Assembly (NCBI GenBank): GCA_027717875.1
Contig: JALLOL010000043.1
Location: 1 to 13,214 of the forward strand
From: Acidobacteria bacterium AH-259-L09
GTDB taxonomy: Bacteria > Acidobacteriota > UBA6911 > RPQK01
Direction: 5' to 3'
Length of the DNA stretch: 13,214 nucleotides
How positions within the stretch are numbered: position 1 is the first letter of the stretch; each line of letters begins with the position of its first letter. Of this stretch, positions 7,183-13,214 are shown one piece after another. Below the pieces are notes generated by a model. The model searched no databases. It was not told the origin of the DNA and worked only from the letters and a program-made list of their open reading frames with translations. The position numbers and the translations under genes are program-made.

Positions 7183-7926
7183 TCAGATACCATTCCGACG
7201 ATACCAGCGCGCCAGGCGTGAAGGGTCGACGCCAAGACAAAAGGCGAGGACCACCGCCTGATTGGTCAAGGTGGTTTGTAAGGTGCCGAGTTTCTGCCAA
7301 CGACGGGCGGACGTGAGCGCGGCAGCAGGGGCGATCACGACTCGACCTTGGCTGCGCAGGCGGCGAACAAATTCAAAGTCTTCCATGATCGGAAGGTCGG
7401 GGAAACCTCCTATCTCGCGGAAGAGATCAGCTCTCAGAAAAATCGCCTGATCACCATAAGGCAGTTGCAAGCGCCGCGATCGCCAATTGGCTACCTTTTC
7501 GATGATTCGCAATCCAGGAGAGGGCGCATCAATTTGCAATTCAAAAGCTCCGGCGATCGCGTTTGATTGGTTCATGATGCCCCGGATATGGTTGTCAAAT
7601 CCTTCGGGCAGGCGCGTATCCGCGTGCAGGAAAACCAGCAGACCTCCTTTGGCTGCTTTGGCTCCGGCATTCATTTGTCGGGCCCGGCCCCGCGGCGAGT
7701 GAACCACCTTGGCACCGAAAGATCGAGCCACTTCCACCGTCTTATCGACACTTCCGCCATCGGCTACAATTCTTTCGACGCCCATACAGTTCTGGATGCT
7801 GCCAAGAGCCAGACCGATCGCTTCGGCCTCATTGAGAGCTGGAATAATTACCGATATATTTGCGGATGAAGCACTAGTACTGGTCACCGCAGGGTATTTT
7901 AGCGCGCCTGCTCGTTCAGAGACCAA
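7183..7926 (-). CDS. Family 2 glycosyltransferase, TIGR04283 type (arsenosugar-associated annotation)
   Basis: A GT-A fold inverting glycosyltransferase. From the TTG at 7926 it has 247 residues. Visible motifs are the N-terminal SVIIPALNEAEAI (25-37), IVADGGSVDKT (53-63), the family-specific RGRARQMNAGAKAAKG (79-94), the DxD-equivalent FLHADTRLP (99-107), YGDQAIFLRADLFREIGGFP (157-176) and IMEDFEFVRRLR (180-191), which carries the catalytic-base region. This pattern matches the TIGR04283 family, commonly annotated as an arsenosugar biosynthesis glycosyltransferase, but no arsenic methyltransferase, radical SAM or TIGR04282 partner lies in the window, so the acceptor is unknown. The start is uncertain: an in-frame stop lies immediately upstream of TTG 7926, no good ribosome-binding site is seen, and GTG 7887 is an alternative leaving a short leader before SVIIPALNE. 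It may be cotranscribed with the DUF423 gene upstream. Confidence 0.9.
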   Translation of the reverse strand: MVSERAGALKYPAVTSTSASSANISVIIPALNEAEAIGLALGSIQNCMGVERIVADGGSVDKTVEVARSFGAKVVHSPRGRARQMNAGAKAAKGGLLVFLHADTRLPEGFDNHIRGIMNQSNAIAGAFELQIDAPSPGLRIIEKVANWRSRRLQLPYGDQAIFLRADLFREIGGFPDLPIMEDFEFVRRLRSQGRVVIAPAAALTSARRWQKLGTLQTTLTNQAVVLAFCLGVDPSRLARWYRRNGI

Positions 7927-8045
7927 TCATATCCACTGACTGCTTCCTGCCTACTAGTTGTGGAATCCTTACTCAGGTCCTTGTTGGAAGTATAACGAAC
8001 TACCGAGAACCGTTACTTTTAGGTTTCACAGACGGGAAGACCCGA

Positions 8046-8429
8046 TTACAAACGTGCGGCTGAACCCACCCACACTGACCAACCCAGGCAGGCCCATCCC
8101 GCCAGCAATGCTAGTCCCCCCAGTGGGGTAATTGCTCCCCACCACCGTACCCCACTGAGGCTCAGGATGTACAGAGTTCCCGAAAACACGATTGTTCCTG
8201 TGACCATGAGCCAACCCGCCAGGATGACTGTGAACGTGGCAGAGCGACTTGCCAGCCAGCCCACCGCGAGCAGTGCCAGAGCATGGTACATTTGATACCG
8301 CACGGCGACTTCGAACACGTCCATCATTTCCGGTGACAGCCTTCCCCGCAACCCGTGCGCTCCAAAAGCGCCAGCAGCCACACCTACAAAACCGAAGATA
8401 GCGCCTATCCCCAAAAAAATCCGTTCCAT
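8046..8429 (-). CDS. DUF423 (YgdD-like) small integral membrane protein
   Basis: A 127-residue protein with four predicted membrane spans at about residues 4-24, 46-62, 66-90 and 98-121. Family signatures are GAFGAHGL (20-27), the cytoplasmic RYQMYHALALL (44-54), FSGTLYILSLSG (82-93) and GAITPLGGLALLAGW (98-112). DUF423/YgdD proteins sit in the inner membrane and have no settled function. ATG 8429 (MERIF) is preferred over the upstream TTG 8438, since members start just before the first span. No Shine-Dalgarno precedes the ATG; instead an extended -10-like TGATATATT lies eight bases upstream, so the message may be leaderless. The gene is divergent from the M16 pair and 119 bases upstream of the glycosyltransferase on the same strand. 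Confidence 0.93.
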   Translation of the reverse strand: MERIFLGIGAIFGFVGVAAGAFGAHGLRGRLSPEMMDVFEVAVRYQMYHALALLAVGWLASRSATFTVILAGWLMVTGTIVFSGTLYILSLSGVRWWGAITPLGGLALLAGWACLGWSVWVGSAARL

Positions 8430-8436
8430 AGGGCAC

Positions 8437-8445
8437 AATATATCA
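8437..8445 (-). promoter_or_regulatory. Candidate extended -10 promoter for the DUF423 gene
   Basis: Read on the minus strand, this is TGATATATT, matching the TGnTATAAT extended -10 with one mismatch in the hexamer. A start about seven bases downstream would fall at or one to two bases before ATG 8429, fitting the absence of a ribosome-binding site. The -35 is poor (ATGACC at a 19-base spacer), which extended -10 promoters tolerate. AT-rich chance matches are common, so this is tentative. Confidence 0.35.
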
Positions 8446-8635
8446 GGTAAGTCCGTTGGAGGGTCATCCCTTGGTCGCTTCCATTCTCAACTTTCCGCTC
8501 GAATTTTTGTCAAAGTAGCTGGAATTTTCGTTAAACTTCTGGTCAACTGAGCCGTACTTGTATATCTGGTAGCGCGAAGGGATATCCTTACCTTCGATGG
8601 AGGGGCTGACTGGAGAATAGTAGAGGAGGATAAAC
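8446..8635. other. Divergent intergenic region between DUF423 and the M16 pair
   Basis: This gap should hold the promoter for the M16 operon. A TTGTCA box followed about 18 bases later by TTAAAC is the best pair seen but is weak, so none is called. The clear element is the strong Shine-Dalgarno GAGGAGGA at 8623-8630, five bases before ATG 8636. No RNA gene or repeat was recognised. Confidence 0.5.
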
Positions 8636-10162
8636 ATGAACAGGGCAGTGCCAAGGCGAGACGTCCTTTGGGCCGCATTTTTGACCTGGGTCGCAGTTGG
8701 GGGCACACCAACGTCCGTAGAGGCTCAGAATTTGGCGGACTTCGAAAAGAAGGTAACAGAATTCCAGCTGGAGAACGGCCTCAAATTCCTGGTCGTGGAA
8801 CGCCACAAAGCACCGGTGGTTTCTTTTCACACCTACGCTGACGTAGGTTCCGTCGACGAGGTCAAAGGGATCACCGGAGTGGCACATCTCTTTGAGCACA
8901 TGGCCTTTAAAGGGTCGAAGACCGTAGGAACCAAGGATTACCATGCTGAGACCAAAGCTCTGGACAAAGTCGGTGAAGCCTTTCTGGCGCTCAAAAAAGA
9001 GCGTAGCAAGGGAGACAAAGCTGATAAGGGGCGTCTGGCAGAACTTCAAAAACGTTTCGAAGAGGCTCAAGAGGAAGCTGCTTATTACCTGGTCCACGAT
9101 GAGTTCAATGAAGCTTTAAGTCGGCAAGGTGCCAGTGGCCTGAACGCTAGCACCTCGCGTGATGCCACTCGATACATTATCAGTCTTCCTTCCAATAAAG
9201 TGGAACTGTGGATGTCTCTGGAATCGGATCGATTTCTCAACTCGGTGCTTCGCGAGTTTTACAAAGAGAGAGATGTTGTGATGGAAGAGAGACGTCTGCG
9301 GACGGAAAGCTGGTCCATAGGCCGCCTGCTGGAAGAGTTCCTGGCAATTGCCTATAAAGCCCATCCCTATGGTGAGCCGGTGGTGGGTCATATGAGCGAT
9401 CTTGAAACTATGACACGCGCCGAGGCGGAAGCCTTTTTCAAAAAGTACTACTCCCCCGGCAATCTCACCATCGCCATTGTTGGAGATGTCGATCCGAATC
9501 AGATTCAACAGCTGGCCGAGATTTACTTTGGCCGAATCCCCGGTGGTCCAAAACCGGATCCCGTGGAGACAGTAGAACCACCGCAGTTGGGCGAGCGGCG
9601 CGTCGTGCTGGAGGATCCCTCACAGCCCTTCGTCCTGATCGGTTATCACAAGCCCAGCATTAACCATGCGGACAATGCCGTGTTGGATGCCATCACCGAC
9701 ATTTTGGGCGTCGGGCGGACTTCACGGCTGTACAAGAGCCTCGTCAAAGAGAAAAAGATCGCTGTCAGTGCCTCCGCTTTTCAGGGCTTGACAGGTAACA
9801 AGTACCCTGGACTTTTCTCGTTCTCAGCCGTACCAGCTAAAGGGCATAGCTACAAAGAGTGTGAGGAGGCCATCTACGCCGAGGTCGAAAGACTCAAAAC
9901 GGAGCTCGTTTTGCCGGAAGAGCTTGAAAAAGCCAAGACTCGTACGCGTGCTGGTCTGATTCGTTCTCTTGCATCCAACCGAGGCCTTGCTAATCAGCTG
10001 GCCTTTTACGAAGTGCTCACAGGCGATTGGCGAAATCTCTTTAAGGAGCTTGATCAGATCGATCAAGTGACGCCCGAGGATATCCAGCGGGTGGCGCAAG
10101 AATATTTCAAAAGGAAGAATCGCACAGTCGGTGTGATTGAAACAAAACAGTCTGATGGCTAA
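8636..10162 (+). CDS. Exported M16 zinc metallopeptidase, catalytic subunit (HxxEH)
   Basis: A 508-residue periplasmic or envelope peptidase of the M16 (pitrilysin/mitochondrial processing peptidase) family. The N-terminus MNRAVPRRDV plus a hydrophobic stretch ending SVEA-Q (cut near residue 30) is a signal peptide. The inverted zinc motif HLFEH is at 84-88 (zinc ligands His84 and His88, catalytic Glu87). The distal acidic pair is Glu211 and Glu218 in KERDVVMEE, with Glu218 the likely third ligand. The His88-Glu218 spacing of 130, against about 77 in pitrilysin, reflects a highly charged, probably coiled-coil insertion at about 101-160. The C-terminal M16 domain (about 230-500) is inactive, and its SRLYKSLVKEKKIAVSAS region lacks the Arg/Tyr substrate-anchoring pair, which the next gene's product has. 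ATG 8636 has a strong GAGGAGGA site. The two genes form an operon separated only by a hairpin. Confidence 0.95.
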   Translation: MNRAVPRRDVLWAAFLTWVAVGGTPTSVEAQNLADFEKKVTEFQLENGLKFLVVERHKAPVVSFHTYADVGSVDEVKGITGVAHLFEHMAFKGSKTVGTKDYHAETKALDKVGEAFLALKKERSKGDKADKGRLAELQKRFEEAQEEAAYYLVHDEFNEALSRQGASGLNASTSRDATRYIISLPSNKVELWMSLESDRFLNSVLREFYKERDVVMEERRLRTESWSIGRLLEEFLAIAYKAHPYGEPVVGHMSDLETMTRAEAEAFFKKYYSPGNLTIAIVGDVDPNQIQQLAEIYFGRIPGGPKPDPVETVEPPQLGERRVVLEDPSQPFVLIGYHKPSINHADNAVLDAITDILGVGRTSRLYKSLVKEKKIAVSASAFQGLTGNKYPGLFSFSAVPAKGHSYKECEEAIYAEVERLKTELVLPEELEKAKTRTRAGLIRSLASNRGLANQLAFYEVLTGDWRNLFKELDQIDQVTPEDIQRVAQEYFKRKNRTVGVIETKQSDG

Positions 10163-10249
10163 GTGTTTCAGTCCATAAATACGATGATGTTTGCTGAGGG
10201 TCTGGGGAGGCGAGGTCGCGAAGTCACCGTATTTATGGACTGGAACACT
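10162..10249. repeat. 88-nt inverted repeat between the two M16 genes
   Basis: The left arm 10162-10183 and right arm 10228-10249 are 22 bases each and reverse-complementary with one mismatch (a C for a T near the outer end). The arm core is CAGTCCATAAATACG. After one mismatch, TGA (10185-10187) can pair with TCA (10224-10226), and a 36-base centre (10188-10223) remains. The element starts on the last base of the upstream stop codon and ends five bases before the GGGAGG site of the second M16 gene. It looks like a palindromic intergenic repeat. In mRNA it would form a stable stem that could protect or separate the two cistrons; there is no U-tract, so a simple terminator is unlikely. Confidence 0.85.
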
Positions 10250-10264
10250 AAGTTGGGAGGAAAA

Positions 10265-11704
10265 ATGAGGCAAAGTCGATTGGCTCTCATTCGGGCCGTC
10301 ATCGTTTTGACAATCTTAGCCGGCCTAACGAGACCAGGTGTTGCTCAAAAGCACTACAAGGATCTGCAGTTCCCGAAATTAAGCAGTATCGAGATCCCAG
10401 AGGTTGAAGAGGTCACCCTGGCTAACGGAATAAGGTTGTTTCTATTGGAGGATCATGAGCTTCCGTTGATCAACTTGTCTGCTCGAATTCGGGTGGGTTC
10501 CATCTATGAACCCGCCGATAAGGTGGGTTTGGCCTCCATTACCGGGGCCGTCATGCGTACGGGTGGGACAACCAGTAAGACTGGTGACGAAATCGATGAA
10601 GAATTGGAGCGCATTGCGGCTTCCGTGGAAACCGGTATCGGAGAGGACTCAGGATTTGCCTCCATGTCTGTTTTGAAAAAGGACCTGGAAACTGGTCTGA
10701 CAATTCTCGCTGATATTTTACGGAACCCGGCCTTTCCCGAAGAGAAGATCCAGCTGGCGAAGATTCAGCGGCGCAGCGCCATTGCCCGTCGAAATGATGA
10801 CGCCGATGCGATTGCCGGCCGCGAGTTTGTAAAGCTGATCTATGGGCCGGACAGTGTCTATGCGCGACACACGGAGTACGCCACCATCGATCGCATCACG
10901 CGGGCCGATTTGGTGGCTTTTCACCGGAATTTTTTTCACCCCGACAACATGATGTTGGCAATCTGGGGTGATTTCAGCACTTCGGAGATGATCAAGAGAA
11001 TGGAGGAGGCTTTTAAAGGATGGGAGAAGAGAGAGATAGAGTTTCCCGCTGTGCCCGAGGTCAATTACGAGTTTCGCCACACCTTCAATCTAGTCAGGAG
11101 AGATGATGTGAATCAGACGAGCGTCTATATGGGACACATCGGCGGCCTCAGGAATGACCCGGACTACTTTGCACTTATCCTGATGAACCGGATTCTGGGT
11201 GGTGGATTCACCAGCCGCCTTGTCAAAGAAGTCAGATCACGCCAGGGCCTGGCTTACTCCGTTTTTGGAATCTATTCCGCCCATTATGATCATCCGGGCG
11301 TTTTCTTTGTCGGCTGCCAGACCAAATCAGAGACCACGGTTCGAGCGATTCGCGCCATGAGCGAGGAAGTAAAAAAGATGACTCAGAGTGAGGTGACCGA
11401 CGAGGAGCTGGAAATTGCACGGGAGAGTTACCTCAACTCCTTTGTTTTCAACTTCGATTCCACGCGCGAGATCGTCAATCGCCTGATGACCTATGCATAC
11501 TACGGGTATCCCCTGGATTTTTTGCAGAAGACGAAGGAAAGTGTCGAAAAAGTCGTCAAGGCTGATATTCTGCGAGTTGCGAAGAGACATTTGCGCCCTG
11601 CTCAAATGCAGATCCTGGCCGTTGGACGAGTACAGGATTTTGATGAACCTCTTTCGGTGTTGGGTCCAGTGAACGAAGTTGACATCACCATTCCCGAGCA
11701 CTGA
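10265..11704 (+). CDS. Exported M16-family partner subunit, non-catalytic (no HxxEH, has Arg/Tyr motif)
   Basis: A 479-residue M16-fold protein exported by the N-terminal signal sequence MRQSRLALIR plus a hydrophobic stretch ending GVA-Q (cut near residue 28). The region that should hold HxxEH reads GLASITGAVMRTGG (88-101), so the zinc site is lost. The C-terminal domain keeps the substrate-anchoring motif GGGFTSRLVKEVRSRQGLAYSVFG (312-335), with Arg324 or Arg326 and Tyr331 in the usual REKRGLAYSV context. This is the pattern of the non-catalytic subunit of heterodimeric bacterial M16B peptidases, such as the Sphingomonas sp. A1 pair, and of the mitochondrial processing peptidase subunits. 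ATG 10265 is chosen because GGGAGG (10255-10260) lies directly upstream and a signal peptide follows; the longer frame from GTG 10163 translates the hairpin and is rejected. Its natural substrate is unknown. Confidence 0.94.
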   Translation: MRQSRLALIRAVIVLTILAGLTRPGVAQKHYKDLQFPKLSSIEIPEVEEVTLANGIRLFLLEDHELPLINLSARIRVGSIYEPADKVGLASITGAVMRTGGTTSKTGDEIDEELERIAASVETGIGEDSGFASMSVLKKDLETGLTILADILRNPAFPEEKIQLAKIQRRSAIARRNDDADAIAGREFVKLIYGPDSVYARHTEYATIDRITRADLVAFHRNFFHPDNMMLAIWGDFSTSEMIKRMEEAFKGWEKREIEFPAVPEVNYEFRHTFNLVRRDDVNQTSVYMGHIGGLRNDPDYFALILMNRILGGGFTSRLVKEVRSRQGLAYSVFGIYSAHYDHPGVFFVGCQTKSETTVRAIRAMSEEVKKMTQSEVTDEELEIARESYLNSFVFNFDSTREIVNRLMTYAYYGYPLDFLQKTKESVEKVVKADILRVAKRHLRPAQMQILAVGRVQDFDEPLSVLGPVNEVDITIPEH

Positions 11705-11772
11705 GGCAACCGAAGAAGAAGATCGCTTTTAACCAACATTTTCGGAAACTACGTAGCCCGCATTTCTGAGCG

Positions 11773-13214
11773 ATGAGCCTCTCCACCAGCATTCATGACA
11801 TCAAGACACTGGTTCTCTCATTTCACTCAGTCATCGTGATCGAGACGGTGGAAGAGGATCGTGTCATCTCCCTTCTGCGCTCGACAGCAGCGCAGCTGGA
11901 GATGCCTTTTTTTGAGTGGTCTATCACGCGAGGTCTGGCGCGCTTTCCCGGCACGACCAGTCTTTATGGGACTGGCGATCCGTTGATTCTTCTCAAAAGC
12001 CTGGAGGAACTGGGTGAAGGGATGTTCCTTCTCAAGGACTTCGGGAAGTTTCTGAACGATCCCGCGGTGGCCCGCGGATTTCGAGAGGTCTCGCAGAGGT
12101 TTGCCAAGAAACGTTCCACCATCGTAATAACAGGAGAAACAATTCATCTTCCCGCCGAGATTGAGCACGCTGTCGTACACTATGAGCTCAAACTTCCGGG
12201 ACGTGATGAGCTGCGTAGGGTTGTTGATGCCCTCGTCCGGTCTTTGAGGACCAGCAGCGGTGTTGAGATTCAACTCAGCTCCGAAGATATGGAGGAGCTG
12301 CTGCGTGCCCTGAGTGGAATGACTCTGAATCAGGCCAGACAGACCATCGCCTTCGCCGCTCTCAAAGACGGCAGGCTTTCGCCAGAAGATGTCAAAGATG
12401 TCCTGGAACGCAAGGCCCAGATGATTCGTGAGGGGGGACTGCTGGAGTACTTTCCGGTGGAAGACAATCGTTTTCAGCTGGGAGGCTTCGGCCGGCTCAA
12501 GAGGTGGCTCGAGCGAGCCAAGATCGGTTTCACCCGCGAAGCTCAAGAACTGAACTTGCCTGCACCCAAAGGGATTCTCATTGTCGGTGTCCAGGGTTGC
12601 GGGAAGTCCCTGGCCGCCAAGGTCATTGCCCGCCAGTGGAAGTTGCCCCTCCTGAAACTCGATTCTGGAAGACTTTTCGACAAATACATTGGAGAGTCGG
12701 AAAAGAACTTCCGTAAGGCAATTAGCCTGGCCGAGTCTATGGCCCCGGTTATTCTCTGGATCGACGAAGTCGAAAAGGCCATGTCAACCAGTGGAGGTGA
12801 GGCGGACGGCGGTTTGAGTCGCCGCCTGTTTGGAGCCTTTCTTACCTGGTTGCAGGAAAAGCAGCATGAAGTCTTCGTGATTGCCACCGCCAACGATCTC
12901 TCAATCCTGCCTCCGGAACTCTTGAGAAAGGGGCGCTTCGATGAGATCTTTTTCGTGGACCTTCCCAATGCCGATGAACGCCGTCAGATATTCAAAATTC
13001 ACCTGAAGCTTCGAAAGCAGGATCCAAAAAAATTCGATTTGCGGCGGCTGGTGGAAACTACAGAGGGTTTCAGCGGAGCGGAGATTGAGCAGGCTGTGAT
13101 CACTTCGCTTTACCGCGCGCTCTATTTGAAACGCCCCCTGGACACGGGACTTCTCCTGAAGGGATTTGCCGAGACGGTTCCCCTCTCCGTCTCCCGTCGG
13201 GAGGATATCCAGGG
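11773..13214 (+). CDS. Ycf46-like AAA family ATPase, 3'-truncated by the window
   Basis: 480 residues are visible before the window ends; Ycf46-type proteins have about 490-520. The N-terminal half (1-225) is the degenerate, non-Walker domain typical of the family, opening with [16 protein letters not shown] (21-36). The AAA module follows: GFGRLKRWL (238-246), Walker A GVQGCGKS (272-279), the pore-region segment [10 protein letters not shown] (301-310), Walker B ILWIDE (327-332), sensor 1 ATAN (371-374), the arginine-finger region LLRKGRFDE (383-391), and the sensor 2 helix GFSGAEIEQ (432-440). An in-frame TGA at 11767 lies just before ATG 11773, fixing the start, but no clear Shine-Dalgarno is present. 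Ycf46 is best known from plastids and cyanobacteria, where it has been linked to CO2 use; its role in a non-phototroph is unknown. It follows the M16 pair by 68 bases, so cotranscription is possible. Confidence 0.93.
   Translation, partial: MSLSTSIHDIKTLVLSFHSVIVIETVEEDRVISLLRSTAAQLEMPFFEWSITRGLARFPGTTSLYGTGDPLILLKSLEELGEGMFLLKDFGKFLNDPAVARGFREVSQRFAKKRSTIVITGETIHLPAEIEHAVVHYELKLPGRDELRRVVDALVRSLRTSSGVEIQLSSEDMEELLRALSGMTLNQARQTIAFAALKDGRLSPEDVKDVLERKAQMIREGGLLEYFPVEDNRFQLGGFGRLKRWLERAKIGFTREAQELNLPAPKGILIVGVQGCGKSLAAKVIARQWKLPLLKLDSGRLFDKYIGESEKNFRKAISLAESMAPVILWIDEVEKAMSTSGGEADGGLSRRLFGAFLTWLQEKQHEVFVIATANDLSILPPELLRKGRFDEIFFVDLPNADERRQIFKIHLKLRKQDPKKFDLRRLVETTEGFSGAEIEQAVITSLYRALYLKRPLDTGLLLKGFAETVPLSVSRREDIQ

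Noticed and set aside
10163..10264. GTG-initiated N-terminal extension of the second M16 protein.
   Set aside because: It would translate the hairpin and place about 34 residues before a clear signal peptide; the Shine-Dalgarno and ATG 10265 fit better.
11827..12968. Two long minus-strand ORFs (239 and 141 codons).
   Set aside because: They lie antisense to the Ycf46-like gene, which has clear Walker motifs in the + frame; neither shows a recognisable family or start signal.
1..13214. CRISPR array, defence system, phage or transposase genes.
   Set aside because: No regularly spaced repeats, integrase or transposase motifs were seen; only the two hairpins suggest mobile DNA.

Overview
The window is an ordinary-looking bacterial chromosomal stretch, about 13 kb and moderately GC-rich, packed with housekeeping genes. 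The mix is a panBC operon with a DUF2520 dehydrogenase, a long-form SppA, an exported M16 peptidase pair, a Ycf46-like AAA protein and an orphan TIGR04283 glycosyltransferase. It suggests a Gram-negative, possibly an Acidobacteriota or deltaproteobacteria-type lineage. That placement is inference from gene content; there is no rRNA or other phylogenetic marker to settle it. No plasmid, phage, transposase, tRNA, rRNA or CRISPR array was seen.

Layout. Positions 1-4310 (+) form one tight cluster: the 3' end of a cyclophilin-fold DUF369-type gene, fpg/mutM (DNA repair), a YjbQ/UPF0047 protein, a Rossmann-DUF2520 oxidoreductase, panB and panC. The last three suggest a pantothenate unit in which the DUF2520 protein may supply the ketopantoate reductase step. 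Positions 4323-6047 (-) encode a membrane-anchored SppA protease that converges on panC with a 12-bp gap. Positions 6290-7177 (+) encode a GarR/GlxR-like beta-hydroxyacid dehydrogenase, preceded by a 77-nt near-perfect hairpin. Positions 7183-7926 and 8046-8429 (-) encode a family 2 glycosyltransferase and a DUF423 membrane protein. Positions 8636-11704 (+) encode two exported M16 subunits, one carrying the zinc site and the other the substrate-anchoring Arg/Tyr motif. An 88-nt inverted repeat sits exactly between them. From 11773 (+) a Ycf46-like AAA ATPase runs off the end of the window.

No obviously new multi-gene system is present. The most notable points are two unrelated-looking long hairpins, each ending a few bases before the Shine-Dalgarno sequence of a + strand gene; the split of catalytic and anchoring motifs between the M16 partners, with a charged insertion in the catalytic one; the candidate non-PanE ketopantoate reductase; and a T6 homopolymer that decides the start of the DUF2520 protein.
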